This document shows positions 53,625 to 63,640 of a stretch of DNA of 64,000 nt, piece by piece. Source of the stretch: Ochrobactrum sp. BTU1. Its GTDB lineage: Bacteria; Pseudomonadota; Alphaproteobacteria; Rhizobiales; Rhizobiaceae. Every line of letters starts with the position of its first letter. Position 1 is the first letter of the stretch. A program made the translations under genes and the position numbers. The stretch covers positions 1,877,001 through 1,941,000 of the forward strand of contig CP076354.1 of the NCBI GenBank assembly GCA_018798825.1. The letters run 5' to 3'. Below the pieces are notes generated by a model, which was given only the letters and a program-made list of their open reading frames with translations, was not told the origin of the DNA and made no database searches.

Positions 53625-53920
53625 CTGGCTCTCCTGTTCTGGCTGCGGTGCTCTCAGGGAAATCTGAGGCCCGAAACTGAAACTATTCCAGCTCTGCAAA
53701 GAACAATTGAATGAACATCTTGTATTCGTTCAAACTGCCTTTCACAGACCTGTCCTGAGGCCAGACTGGTACGCCGCAAAACAAACCCGCTACGAACTGG
53801 TTTGAGAAGAACGCAGAAAGTACCCTCCGGTTCCATCCGGAGCGCGATAAATCTTTGAGATACCAAGAAAATAGGACACATAGCCCGTTGGGCAAGAGCC
53901 GCTACTCTTCGCCCCATAAA
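53625..53920 (-). other. rpoH leader region
   Basis: About 295 bases without a supported ORF. The part near the start has AGGAGAGCC and several short complementary tracts; a temperature-sensing fold is possible by analogy to rpoH leaders but I cannot show it. Confidence 0.3.
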
Positions 53921-53950
53921 TAAAAAGCCCGCCAATGGCGGGCTTTTTTA
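53921..53950. terminator. Two-way hairpin upstream of rpoH
   Basis: AAAAAGCCCGCC-AAT-GGCGGGCTTTTTTA; T-runs on both sides. It can serve carD (minus) downstream of its gene end only indirectly; its strand partner is not clear. Confidence 0.7.
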
Positions 53951-54053
53951 TAGCATTTCCAGCAAAAGTGCGAAGCGGCTTTGCGTCGGATAATGCGTAA
54001 GACAAACAGTTACAGCGGTTCTAACGATTCATTCTTAACTGGAACCGCTGTAA
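53949..54053 (+). repeat. Family B repeat, copy 6
   Basis: TATAGCATTTCCAGCAAAAG, GCGAAGCGGCTTTGCG, ATAATGCGTAAGAC, hairpin ACAGCGGTTCTA ... TGGAACCGCTGT. Directly beside the carD stop codon. Confidence 0.8.
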
Positions 54054-54073
54054 AGAAGTGCGGGCGTAATTGA

Positions 54074-54658
54074 TTACGCTGCTTCGACTTCATCACCGTC
54101 GACATCGCCTTCAGCGTCGGCATCAGCCTTGGTACGCTTAGGGCTCTTGGCGAGATTGGTCTCGATAAGACGGACAGCTTCTGTATCTGAAAGCTTGTTC
54201 ACAGCTGCGATTTCGCGCGCCATGCGATCCAGCGCTGCTTCATACAGCTGGCGTTCCGAGTAGGACTGCTCTGGCTGATTTTCAGCACGATGCAGATCGC
54301 GGACAACTTCAGAAATCATAATCAGATCGCCGGAATTGATCTTTGCATCATATTCCTGAGCGCGGCGCGACCACATGGTGCGCTTCACGCGTGCACGGCC
54401 CTGAACGACCTTGAGAGCACGCTCAACATAGTCGGTTTCCGACAGCTTGCGCATACCGATGCTGACAGCCTTGGCGACTGGCACCTTTAGGCGCATCTTG
54501 TCTTTTTCAAAGTCGATAACAAAAAGCTCAAGCTTATGGCCGGCTACTTCCTGCTCTTCGATCGCTACGATCTGGCCAACGCCGTGAGCTGGATACACAA
54601 TGGACTCACCGGTCTTGAAACCCTGACGAGCCGGTGTCTTCTTCTGCTGGGATGTCAT
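54074..54658 (-). CDS. CarD-family transcription regulator
   Basis: 194 residues: after a 20-residue basic lead (QQKKTPARQGFKTGESIVYP) comes the CarD RNA-polymerase interaction domain (VYPAHGVGQIVAIEEQEVAG, KMRLKVPVAKAVSIGMRKLS), a helical DNA-contacting domain (RARVKRTMWSRRAQEYDAKI) and a long C-terminal tail with KSPKRTKADADAEGD. CarD stabilises open complexes at rRNA and stress promoters; Caulobacter CdnL is the relative. Last gene of helicase-S4-fdxA-carD on this strand. Start ATG 54658. Confidence 0.92.
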   Translation of the reverse strand: MTSQQKKTPARQGFKTGESIVYPAHGVGQIVAIEEQEVAGHKLELFVIDFEKDKMRLKVPVAKAVSIGMRKLSETDYVERALKVVQGRARVKRTMWSRRAQEYDAKINSGDLIMISEVVRDLHRAENQPEQSYSERQLYEAALDRMAREIAAVNKLSDTEAVRLIETNLAKSPKRTKADADAEGDVDGDEVEAA

Positions 54659-55058
54659 ACGCTCTAATACTCCCTGTTGTGCCCGGCGCAACTCGCCGGT
54701 TTACACATGATATCGACCGCGCCACTTGGGAGAGGCACGGAAGTCGTTGCGGTTTGAACTGAAAGCGCGTCTCGGACACAGATTTATCTACCGGGAAGGT
54801 TGGTTAGGGACGGACGCGAAATCGCAAAAATCCGTTCCGGTGCCATACAGCCCAGTAAAAAAAGCTAGCCCTTTCAGAGATTAATGCGTTTGCGCCACGA
54901 GTTGACGTCCAGTCACCGAAATTATCTGTGCAACTTAACACAATTTTGCGCAAGAATCAACAAATTGCCAAATATCTTACTTTCGGCAACTTTAGACGCC
55001 CTTAAAATAGGCTGTATTCGCGCATTCGTGCAGACAAAACGCGCCCGCAATGCGATTT
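54659..55058 (-). other. Promoter/leader region of carD
   Basis: 400 bases between carD and fdxA, low in ORFs. Two T-rich blocks near 54850 and 54960 (minus strand A-rich) may be promoter elements; nothing else seen. Confidence 0.3.
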
Positions 55059-55397
55059 TTAGTCGCCCGAACCCGGTTCTGCCGAGAAGAACTGCTCAAG
55101 CTTGCCAGTTACGCCGTCCATTTCCTTGGCTTCAGGAAGTTCATCCTTCTTAGCCGTCAGATTAGGCCACTTGGCAGCATATTCAGCATTCAGCTCAAGC
55201 CACTTGTCGAGACCCGGCTCGGTATCCGGGCTGATGGCTTCCGCTGGGCATTCCGGTTCACAAACGCCGCAGTCGATGCATTCATCGGGATTGATGACGA
55301 GCATGTTCTCGCCTTCATAGAAACAGTCGACAGGACAAACCTCGACGCAGTCCGTATATTTGCAACGAATGCAATTATCGGTCACGACATAAGTCAT
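55059..55397 (-). CDS. fdxA: Ferredoxin FdxA (7Fe type)
   Basis: 112 residues. First cluster ligands [18 protein letters not shown]; second [12 protein letters not shown]; the spacing gives one 3Fe-4S and one 4Fe-4S cluster, the seven-iron type usual in alphaproteobacteria. The C-terminal 50 residues are acidic and lack cysteines. It transfers electrons; partner not known. Downstream of the S4 gene by about 450 bases and upstream of carD. Confidence 0.95.
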   Translation of the reverse strand: MTYVVTDNCIRCKYTDCVEVCPVDCFYEGENMLVINPDECIDCGVCEPECPAEAISPDTEPGLDKWLELNAEYAAKWPNLTAKKDELPEAKEMDGVTGKLEQFFSAEPGSGD

Positions 55398-55851
55398 TGT
55401 CCAACTCCTGTTGCCAACCTTCTATTTGAAGGAACGGCTTATCTATCTTGAACTGGCTGTTTGAACACTCAGATCGGACATCTGAATGATTTCGCTCCGG
55501 TCACGACATATGTGTCACGCATATGGTGGCTACGGCGTGTGGCTTGCTTGCCAGCTCATGCCCTTGCAATCGCCAACGGTGAGGTAACGACTTTATCTGC
55601 CCATGACAAGAGCCCAATCGCCGCAATATCACTATGTCACGAACATCTGAAACGACATTTCGTTTATGAACCTAAACGCGGAAAAGACTTTTATTTTAAG
55701 GCTTTGATACGCAATTTCTATCGCACAGAGGCGCTATCCTGCGTCATCGCGTCCGCCATAGAGCGTTTCCTGCTTCAATTGAAATGCTCTATCCGGCCAA
55801 TTTTACGCGCATCTACGCCCGAAAACCGATGCCCACTTATTGGGATTCACT
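55398..55851 (-). other. Gap between S4 gene and fdxA
   Basis: 454 bases. It contains the inverted repeat ATAGAGCGTTT ... AAATGCTCTAT at 55758-55792, reminiscent of family B ends, and no supported gene. An open frame crossing it on the plus strand is a shadow of the S4 gene. Confidence 0.4.
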
Positions 55852-56238
55852 CTAATTGCCGCGCAAACGATCAGTTTCGCGATGTTCTTTCTTGGTTGGA
55901 CGGCCTGCACCGCTTTCGCGTCGTGGCTGTATTGGCTCAGCGACCTGATCTCCCGGTACGGGTTTGGGTGTCATATCTTCATAAAGAAGCTGCGCTTCGG
56001 GCGCTGGACCGCGCCGCTCGCCAGGGGCAAGTATCTTGTAAACCAGAATGCGCCGATCAAGCGTGATCGTCAGAACATCGCCGACTTTAACCTGATAGGC
56101 TGCCTGCTCAATCTTATCGCGATTGACGCGGACTTTGCCGCCGACGGCGAGTTTCGCCGCCAGCGATCTTGATTTGACCACGCGCGCAAAGAACAGCCAC
56201 TTGTCGATCCGCTGTCTTGCGCCGTGTTCGCCGGTCAT
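55852..56238 (-). CDS. S4-domain RNA-binding protein (HslR-like)
   Basis: 128 residues with an N-terminal S4 domain (about 8-65: RIDKWLFFARVVKSRSLAAK, LAVGGKVRVNRDKIEQAA, YQVKVGDVLTITLDR) and a basic C-terminal tail. HslR binds stalled 50S subunits carrying nascent peptide. Located 1 base after the helicase stop on the same strand, so they are co-translated; RNA helicase and ribosome-binding protein in one unit. Confidence 0.88.
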   Translation of the reverse strand: MTGEHGARQRIDKWLFFARVVKSRSLAAKLAVGGKVRVNRDKIEQAAYQVKVGDVLTITLDRRILVYKILAPGERRGPAPEAQLLYEDMTPKPVPGDQVAEPIQPRRESGAGRPTKKEHRETDRLRGN

Positions 56239-56239
56239 C

Positions 56240-59200
56240 TTACTTCTTCAACTGCTCCTTGAGCGCCAGAAGTTTGGCAAAAGGCGAATCGGGATCAATC
56301 CGTACCGGACGTTCCTGCTCGACGCGCTTGTTGCCCTGATGATTATTGCCATGGTCACGCTTAGGCTGACGATCGCGATTGCCATCGCGTGGCTTGCCTT
56401 TGAAGCCTTCGCGCTTGTTCTGGCCTTCGCCATCATGGTTGCGGCGATTCTTGTCGAAACGCTTGCCACCACGATTGTCACGCGCGTTCTGGCCTTCGCC
56501 GCCTTCCGAACCGCCTTCAGACTTGCGGGCCTCATTGCCCTGGCCACCCTGTGGGCGGTTATGGCGCTGACGGTTCTGGTCCTGATTACGGTTATTACGG
56601 CCTTCAAAACGGCCCTGACGCCACAGAAGAACAGGCTTTGGTTCTTCAACAGGCGCTTCAGTAAGCTGAACGGCAGGCTTTTCTTCACCCGACACTTCCG
56701 CTGCAGCAGCAGCTTCAACCTGTGCAGGCACAGGTTCAGCTGCAGGAACAGCAGGCTTTGCTTCGCTCGCAGGTGCGGCAGCAGGAACAGCTGGTTTGAA
56801 GACGGTATCTTCAACAACAGCCTCCGCTTGCGCGGCGGCAGCCGCAAATGCATCGAGTTCAGCGAGCTTTGCTGTGACAGCGGCAGCTTCTGCAGCTTCG
56901 TGACGATAGCCAAGGCTCTTCAGGATTTCTTCCATATCTTCGGTGGTTGCACCGAGAATGGACATCATCGCCGGCGTGACGATGAAGCGTCCGCCATCAT
57001 AAGCGCCTTCCGGACGAGTGCCCGAACCCGGACGCCAGGCAAGAGCCGGACGGATCAGGTCAGCAAGACGTTCCAGAATGTCGATACGAACAGCACGACG
57101 ACCCAGCACGCGATAGCCTGCAAGGCGGTAGAACTGATGATCGAAAGCCGGATCGACGACAACCGATGTACGGCCAGCGGCCAGAACATTGACCACGTCA
57201 CCATAACCGGCACGTTCGCGACCATCGTTCTTCAATGCCCAGAGCAGCGTGATGAGACCAGCAGGTGCAGGCTTCAGCAGCATTGGCATGAAAACATGAT
57301 AGGCACCGAAGCGCACGCCAAGACGGCGAAGAGCGGCACGGGAATCCTGATCAAGGCCACGGACTTCTTCGGTCACATCGCGACGCTGAAGAATGCCAAG
57401 GCTCTCAACAATCTGGAAAGCCAGACCACGCGTCATGCCGGTCAGCGCATCGGCGGCGCTGAGATCGGTCAGAGGCTTCAAAATGGTTTCGATATGATGC
57501 GCCACAAAACGTTCGATGCGGGCTGCAACCTTGTCGCGTGCCGGACCAGTCAGCTGCTCATCAGCTAAAATGACCGCGCGTGGCTTCAGAACATCGTCGC
57601 CTGCAACCAGCGTTGCGACAGTTGCGCCGACCCAGCGCAGAACGCCATCCGAACCGAGTGCGAAGTCGCCGTTGGGAGCAGCAGCGAAACGCTCCGCACG
57701 ACGATCAAACTCGGCGGCCAGCGCCTTTTGTGCAGCCGTCTTTACTGCCTTCGCATCCGGTCCATCGGACTGAACGTCGGCTGTAAAACGGAATCCTTCC
57801 AGTTGCCCGACATTATGGCCTTCGACAATTACGTCTCCGGTCGAGCTGATATCTGCTTCTAGCATGGCATTCTCTCTCAGGCGCCTCATAAGCACGCTTG
57901 TCCTGCGGTCTACAAAGCGTTTCGTCAACCTTTCATGCAGCGCATCGGACAATCTGTCCTCAATTTCGCGCGTCTTTTCCTGCCAGTGTGTCGGATCGGC
58001 AAGCCATCCCGGCCTGTGCGACACAAAAGTCCAGGTACGGATTTGCGCCACGCGGTGAGACAGAGTGTCGATTTCCCCCTCTGTACTGTCGGCGCGGCGC
58101 ACCTGTTCGCTCATATAATCTTCATCAACGCTCCCTCGGCGGACCAGATCCTGATAGATGGTTGCTATGATATCGGCATGTTGTGCCGGCGCAATCTTAC
58201 GATAGTCGGGGAGCGCACAGGTATCCCACAAAAGTTCGATCCGCGCAGGCGAATTTGCAAGCCGCACAATGTCTTCGTCTTTTGACAAATTTTCAAGCGC
58301 CTGTTGATCAACAGCAGGCAGCGCCTTGGTCAGTCCTTCGATCGGCGTCGGCGTTTCAAGAGAATAGCGCAACGCACTCAACGATGAAAAATCGAAACGC
58401 CCTGTACGCCATTGCATAACTTTCACAGGGTCAAAGTCATGGGCTTCAACTCGCTCGACCATTTCATCGTCCAGCGGACGCACCTGCCCGGTCACACCAA
58501 ATGTACCATCGCGCAGATGACGCCCGGCGCGGCCCGCAATCTGCCCAAGCTCAGCCGGCGTCAGGTCACGATACTGATAGCCATCGAATTTGCGATTCTG
58601 TGCAAAGGCGACATGATCAACATCGAGATTGAGCCCCATACCAATCGCGTCGGTCGCAACCAGAAAATCGACATCGCCCGACTGGTAAAGCTCGACCTGT
58701 GCATTCCGCGTGCGTGGACTAAGAGCGCCCATAACCACCGCAGCACCGCCGCGTTGGCGGCGGATCAGCTCGGCAATGGCGTAAACCTCTTCCGCAGAGA
58801 AGGCCACAATCGCCGAGCGATTTGGCAGGCGGATGATCTTCTTTGAACCCGCATAAGTGAGATGCGACAGGCGAGGACGCGTCACCACCGTAATCCCGCG
58901 CAACAGCTTTTCAAGAATGCCGCGCATGGTGCCAGCACCCAAAAGCAGCGTTTCCTGACGTCCGCGCAGATGCAGAATGCGATCAGTAAAAATATGGCCG
59001 CGTTCGAGATCGCCTGCCAGCTGCACTTCGTCGATAGCCACGAAAGGCATATCCGTGCGGCGTGGCATGGCCTCGACTGTGCAGACGGAATAACGCGAGG
59101 TCGGCGGCGTGATCTTTTCTTCGCCAGTAATCAGCGAAACATTGGCAGCCCCTACCCGTTCAACCACACGATTATAGACCTCGCGCGCCAAAAGGCGCAG

Positions 59201-59344
59201 CGGAAGACCTATCATGCCACTGCCGTGCGACAGCATCCGCTCGATAGCGAGATGCGTCTTGCCGGTATTGGTTGGCCCCAGAACCGCAGTAACACCGCGG
59301 CCGCTCAAGGTCAGCGGCAGATCATGGGCAGGGAGTTGGTTCAT
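56240..59344 (-). CDS. Suv3-like RNA/DNA helicase with long basic tail
   Basis: 1034 residues from ATG 59344. Helicase motifs: Walker A VLGPTNTGKTHLAIERM at about 20, motif II FVAIDEVQLAGDLERG (DEVQ, a DExH variant), ATDAIGMGLNLDVDHVAF and the QIAGRAGR motif VI near 325. The C-terminal core is Suv3/MgpS-like up to about 850; then a low-complexity tail with EAAAA-rich and Arg/Asn/Gly/Gln-rich segments (RGGKRF, DNRGGK, GNRDRQPKRDHG) ends in a short helical KLLALKEQLKK. Mitochondrial SUV3 relatives partner with RNA turnover enzymes; the tail is likely an RNA-binding disordered region. Forms an operon with the S4 gene. Confidence 0.85.
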   Translation of the reverse strand: MNQLPAHDLPLTLSGRGVTAVLGPTNTGKTHLAIERMLSHGSGMIGLPLRLLAREVYNRVVERVGAANVSLITGEEKITPPTSRYSVCTVEAMPRRTDMPFVAIDEVQLAGDLERGHIFTDRILHLRGRQETLLLGAGTMRGILEKLLRGITVVTRPRLSHLTYAGSKKIIRLPNRSAIVAFSAEEVYAIAELIRRQRGGAAVVMGALSPRTRNAQVELYQSGDVDFLVATDAIGMGLNLDVDHVAFAQNRKFDGYQYRDLTPAELGQIAGRAGRHLRDGTFGVTGQVRPLDDEMVERVEAHDFDPVKVMQWRTGRFDFSSLSALRYSLETPTPIEGLTKALPAVDQQALENLSKDEDIVRLANSPARIELLWDTCALPDYRKIAPAQHADIIATIYQDLVRRGSVDEDYMSEQVRRADSTEGEIDTLSHRVAQIRTWTFVSHRPGWLADPTHWQEKTREIEDRLSDALHERLTKRFVDRRTSVLMRRLRENAMLEADISSTGDVIVEGHNVGQLEGFRFTADVQSDGPDAKAVKTAAQKALAAEFDRRAERFAAAPNGDFALGSDGVLRWVGATVATLVAGDDVLKPRAVILADEQLTGPARDKVAARIERFVAHHIETILKPLTDLSAADALTGMTRGLAFQIVESLGILQRRDVTEEVRGLDQDSRAALRRLGVRFGAYHVFMPMLLKPAPAGLITLLWALKNDGRERAGYGDVVNVLAAGRTSVVVDPAFDHQFYRLAGYRVLGRRAVRIDILERLADLIRPALAWRPGSGTRPEGAYDGGRFIVTPAMMSILGATTEDMEEILKSLGYRHEAAEAAAVTAKLAELDAFAAAAAQAEAVVEDTVFKPAVPAAAPASEAKPAVPAAEPVPAQVEAAAAAEVSGEEKPAVQLTEAPVEEPKPVLLWRQGRFEGRNNRNQDQNRQRHNRPQGGQGNEARKSEGGSEGGEGQNARDNRGGKRFDKNRRNHDGEGQNKREGFKGKPRDGNRDRQPKRDHGNNHQGNKRVEQERPVRIDPDSPFAKLLALKEQLKK

Positions 59345-59624
59345 GCCAATAATAGAATTCCCGGAACAAATGCCATACGTAAAGCCATGCGTTAGCACTA
59401 TATGACTTGAGCCGAAAGCGCTCCTGTTAAGTTTCAATCCATGTTTCGGGACGTTTCCGGCACGATCCAGTCTTTACTGTTCTATCCGGAACTTATCTCG
59501 CGTGCACCCTGAAAAGAACAAAACGGCTTTCAAATGACCATCCGTTTTAAAACACAGGATTGAAGGTTGGTCTTCCATCAGCCAGCATCTTAACAAACGT
59601 GCCTTTTAATAAATAGAACGACTC

Positions 59625-59700
59625 TGGAACGAATCGGCGACGAATCGCTCACAGAACTTCCTTCGCCTTTTGTTCACGGCAACATATAGTGGCTGAACGC
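59625..59700 (+). repeat. Duplicated 75-base element, copy 1
   Basis: GGAACGAATCGGCGACGAATC, then GCT, ...TTTTGTTCAC, ...CATATAGTGGCTGAACGC. Matches 59906-59980. It contains GAATCG twice at 11-base spacing. Confidence 0.7.
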
Positions 59701-59905
59701 TCAATTCCCACCATATAATGAATCACCTCAGTTAGTAATCAGCCCTAAACCAGAACAAACCTGCGGCCGCGTTAACTTTTATCTCGGAAGCCATTCTGCG
59801 AGCTGAGGCGACAGATGGTCTATTCATAAAATATCAATATTTCCTGACAGTTAGTTAAAGCTCTCGTCACATGAGAACCGATTTTCATTAACCTTCAGGC
59901 CAAAG

Positions 59906-59980
59906 CCGGAACGAATCGGCGACGAATCGCTGATCCGCATATTTTCCGGCTTTGTTCTCACCAGATATAGTGGCTGATCC
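59906..59980 (+). repeat. Duplicated 75-base element, copy 2
   Basis: CCGGAACGAATCGGCGACG, then AATCGCTG, ...TTTGTTCTCAC, ...GATATAGTGGCTGATCC. In this copy the start AAAGCCGGA pairs with TCCGGCTTT about 45 bases later. Confidence 0.7.
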
Positions 59981-60065
59981 TATCCAAACACCCTAGAGCG
60001 GCAAGAATTCGCCGCTCCATGACAGTGATACTGACGCCCGCTGTTAACTTTTGAGCCTCTTATGC

Positions 60066-60158
60066 CCAAGCGGCTCAAGATGCTGATGCATCGCGCCTTG
60101 AAAAAGTTCGATCACCACTGGAGCATAATCAGAACGCCATGAGCCATACTCATGGCGT
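60066..60158 (-). repeat. Family A palindromic repeat, copy 3 (inverted)
   Basis: Minus-strand reading: hairpin AACGCCATGAG, loop TATGG, CTCATGGCGTT, then ATTATGCTCC, TCGAACTTTTTCAAGGC, ATCTTGAGCCGC. Both arms changed together relative to copies 1 and 2 (CT to CG on one, AG to CG on the other side). A partial extra arm, TCATGGCGTTCTGG, follows to 60178. Confidence 0.8.
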
Positions 60159-60181
60159 TCTTGTCTCATGGCGTTCTGGAA

Positions 60182-61393
<1,212 letters not shown>

Positions 61394-61563
61394 TCACCGA
61401 CAGAGAAAGACCAAAACAGACACCTTGGCAAGCTCTGGCGTGTCCGCGGGTTTGGCACCTTCGCTCAAAACGATAATCAGTTTCTTCTCCACACATATAG
61501 TTTTCACCATACGTGTCCTTCAACAGTCGTTAGATTAGCTTCATGCAATCAAAGGAGATTTCT

Positions 61564-61995
61564 ATGCCAAGCCTGACATTAGATAATGCCAATGCGATCA
61601 TTACCGGTTCCTTTGCCAAGGCAGCCGAGTTGCAGTTGAAGCCGATAGTCGTTTCTGTTTTCGACGCAGGCGGCCATCTGAAAGCCTTTCAGCGACAGGA
61701 CGGAACTTCGATTCTCCGCTTTGAAATCGCATCCGGAAAAGCTTTCGGCGCACTGGCTGTAGGAACTGGCTCACGCTGGCTCCACAATCAGGCCAAAGAC
61801 CGTCCGCATTTTCTTGAGGGGCTGTCAGGCGTCTCAGGCGGGAGAATCGTGCCCGTGCCCGGCGGCGTGCTGATTAAAGACAGCACAAACGAAATTATCG
61901 GCGCTGTCGGCATCTCCGGCGATACATCTGACAATGATGAAGCAGCAGCCGTAGCCGGCATCGAAGGCACGGGCTTTACAGCCGACATCGGATAA
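61564..61995 (+). CDS. Heme-binding/GlcG (HbpS-like) family protein
   Basis: 143 residues from ATG 61564: LTLDNANAIITGSFAKAAEL, VSVFDAGGHLKAFQRQDGT, GRIVPVPGGVLIKD and VGISGDTSDNDEAAAVAGIE, the GlcG/HbpS fold. Family members are periplasmic or cytosolic octamers of uncertain function; HbpS of Streptomyces binds heme. No signal peptide here. Terminator hairpin at 61999. Confidence 0.82.
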   Translation: MPSLTLDNANAIITGSFAKAAELQLKPIVVSVFDAGGHLKAFQRQDGTSILRFEIASGKAFGALAVGTGSRWLHNQAKDRPHFLEGLSGVSGGRIVPVPGGVLIKDSTNEIIGAVGISGDTSDNDEAAAVAGIEGTGFTADIG

Positions 61996-61998
61996 GAT

Positions 61999-62037
61999 CA
62001 AAACGCCGCGTATCCCATCAATATACGCGGCGTTTCA
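61999..62037 (+). terminator. Terminator after HbpS-like gene
   Basis: AAACGCCGCGTAT ... ATACGCGGCGTTT, a 13-base stem. Confidence 0.82.
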
Positions 62038-62065
62038 TAGAATTGTATTGAAGACACCCGAATTA

Positions 62066-62266
62066 TCATTTCAGATTTTTATTCGCAAAATGCGCTATTG
62101 CACCCGGCAAGGCATGTTCCACGCTGCCAACAAAAGAAGGTGTATCCGATATAACTTGAATATACCCTTCATTATATAATGTACAATTTACAACATTAAA
62201 AAATGAAACACCGGAATTTACAGATAAACCGCCGTTACCGATAATAATTTTGATAACATCATCCAT
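62066..62266 (-). CDS. Hypothetical 66-residue protein in AT-rich DNA
   Basis: A minus-strand frame with MDDVIKIIIGNGGLSVNSG and end VEHALPGAIAHFANKNLK, written in a base composition clearly lower in GC than its neighbours. No ribosome site except a weak GGGTTG. It may be a transferred or young gene, or none at all. Confidence 0.4.
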   Translation of the reverse strand: MDDVIKIIIGNGGLSVNSGVSFFNVVNCTLYNEGYIQVISDTPSFVGSVEHALPGAIAHFANKNLK

Positions 62267-62403
62267 TTTTACAACCCATAGAAAGTTGAATAACTAACAA
62301 GGGTGATGTTTCTTAATTTATAAGGCAAAATTGTGATTTTTTACCTTTTGATAAAACCTTGAATAAACATAGAATGCATAGTTGCTATTGCATTAGAACA
62401 AAG

Positions 62404-62439
62404 AAAACGCCGCTTCCGGAGACCGGAAACGGCGTTTTT
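62404..62439 (-). terminator. Terminator after rpmF
   Basis: Minus strand: AAAAACGCCGTTTCCGG-TCT-CCGGAAGCGGCGTTTTCT. Confidence 0.82.
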
Positions 62440-62473
62440 GAAATTCATCTTTCAGCTGCGATGCAGCCTAAGA

Positions 62474-62653
62474 CTATTCCTTAGCTTCGAGGACCTGACG
62501 GCCGCGATACATACCGCTCTTAAGATCGATATGATGCGGACGACGAAGTTCGCCCGAGTTCTTGTCCTCGACGTAAGTCGGGGCCTTGAGAGCGTCTGCC
62601 GAACGGCGCATGCCGCGCTTCGACGGAGACGTTTTGCGTTTTGGTACTGCCAT
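62474..62653 (-). CDS. rpmF: 50S ribosomal protein L32
   Basis: 59 residues: [40 protein letters not shown] and [19 protein letters not shown]. The sequence AVPKRKTS is the L32 signature. It lacks the CxxC...CxxC zinc ribbon of many L32 proteins. Start ATG 62653; the longer frame to 62749 is not conserved. Confidence 0.95.
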   Translation of the reverse strand: MAVPKRKTSPSKRGMRRSADALKAPTYVEDKNSGELRRPHHIDLKSGMYRGRQVLEAKE

Positions 62654-62802
62654 GGATCCAGCTCCACTGATCGATAAACAAACGTCCGGCACGGCCCCGA
62701 GGAGCCTGTCACATCGGACATAATTCCGGAAAGTCACGTGCCTATACACGCTCTCACTGCATTTGACCAGTCAGAGTCTTATCTTTTTTCCTGTCCAGCC
62801 GT

Positions 62803-63537
62803 TTATCGAACGCATGTCACATAGGGCCCGGCCCTGGAAGCGCGCCCGGCAACGATGCGCGAGATACGCTGCATGTTGCGCGTTGGCTTTGCCGGATTGC
62901 GCAAAGCGGGATTGGGAAGCGTTACGGCAAGCAAAGCGGCTTGCTGGGCAGTCAGACGTGATGCAGGCCGATTGAAGTAATGTTGGGCGGCCGCCTCGAT
63001 TCCATAGATGCCCGGTCCCCATTCAGCAATATTGAGATAGATCTCCATAATACGCTGTTTTGACAGCACGGCATCGGCGACCAGCGCCAAAGGAAATTCG
63101 AGCCCCTTGCGGACATAAGACCGGCCGTTCCACAGGAACAGGTTTTTCACAGTCTGCATGGTGATGGTCGATGCGCCGCGGCTTGGACCGCCCTCACCCG
63201 CATCATCAAGCACGAGACTGAGCTGGTGCCAGTCCACGCCGCCATGGCTGCAGAACTGTCCATCCTCAGCCATCATCACCGAATTCACAAGAACAGGTGC
63301 AACATCCTCAATGCTGACCCACTGCCGATCTACATCGCGCAGAAGAACATAGTCCTTCACCATCAATGTCGAGATCGGACGAACAAAAGGAACCGAATAG
63401 ACCAGGATCAGAAAAAGCGGCAGAACCGCAAGCACCACCAAAATCTTGAGCATGAGGGCAATTCTGCCACCCCAAACGGGATCAGCCAAGTAACCGCGAC
63501 CATCTTTACTCTTGAGAATGATTTTTGCCACGTCCAC
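62803..63537 (-). CDS. mtgA: Monofunctional peptidoglycan glycosyltransferase
   Basis: 244 residues with a GTG start at 63537. A membrane anchor (LKILVVLAVLPLFLILVYSV) is followed by the GT51 domain: AEDGQFCSHGGVDWHQL (catalytic Glu), RGASTITMQTVKNLFLW and EIYLNIAEWGPGIYGIEAAA. It polymerises lipid II into glycan strands at the inner membrane. An internal GTG at 63531 is an alternative start. Monocistronic. Confidence 0.94.
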   Translation of the reverse strand: MDVAKIILKSKDGRGYLADPVWGGRIALMLKILVVLAVLPLFLILVYSVPFVRPISTLMVKDYVLLRDVDRQWVSIEDVAPVLVNSVMMAEDGQFCSHGGVDWHQLSLVLDDAGEGGPSRGASTITMQTVKNLFLWNGRSYVRKGLEFPLALVADAVLSKQRIMEIYLNIAEWGPGIYGIEAAAQHYFNRPASRLTAQQAALLAVTLPNPALRNPAKPTRNMQRISRIVAGRASRAGPYVTCVR

Positions 63538-63545
63538 AGCCTGTT

Positions 63546-63640
63546 AGAGCATTTCCAGCAAAAGTGAGAATCGATTTTGCGTTCGAAAATGCGTAAGACA
63601 AATAGATAAAGCAGCTCGAGTGTTAGCTTGAACTGCTTTA
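63546..63640 (+). repeat. Family B repeat, copy 7
   Basis: GAGCATTTCCAGCAAAAGTG, TTTTGCGTTCGAAAATGCG, and a terminal hairpin AAAGCAGCTC ... GAACTGCTTT whose stem is paired like other copies but with different bases. Confidence 0.7.

Larger units (their letters stand above)
59345..60065. other. Intergenic region with duplicated element
   Basis: About 720 bases between the helicase start and the repeat before the thiolase gene; no gene supported. It holds the two GAATCG-containing copies (59625-59700 and 59906-59980), an inverted TCCGG/CCGGA pair near 59455-59490, and AAAACGG...CCGTTTT near 59519-59552. Confidence 0.4.

Noticed and set aside
55461..56066. 201-residue plus-strand frame
   Set aside because: Runs antisense over the end of the S4 gene and through repeat-like DNA; no family and no start signal.
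56123..57568. 481-residue plus-strand frame
   Set aside because: Antisense to the low-complexity tail of the helicase, where both strands stay open because of repeated codons.
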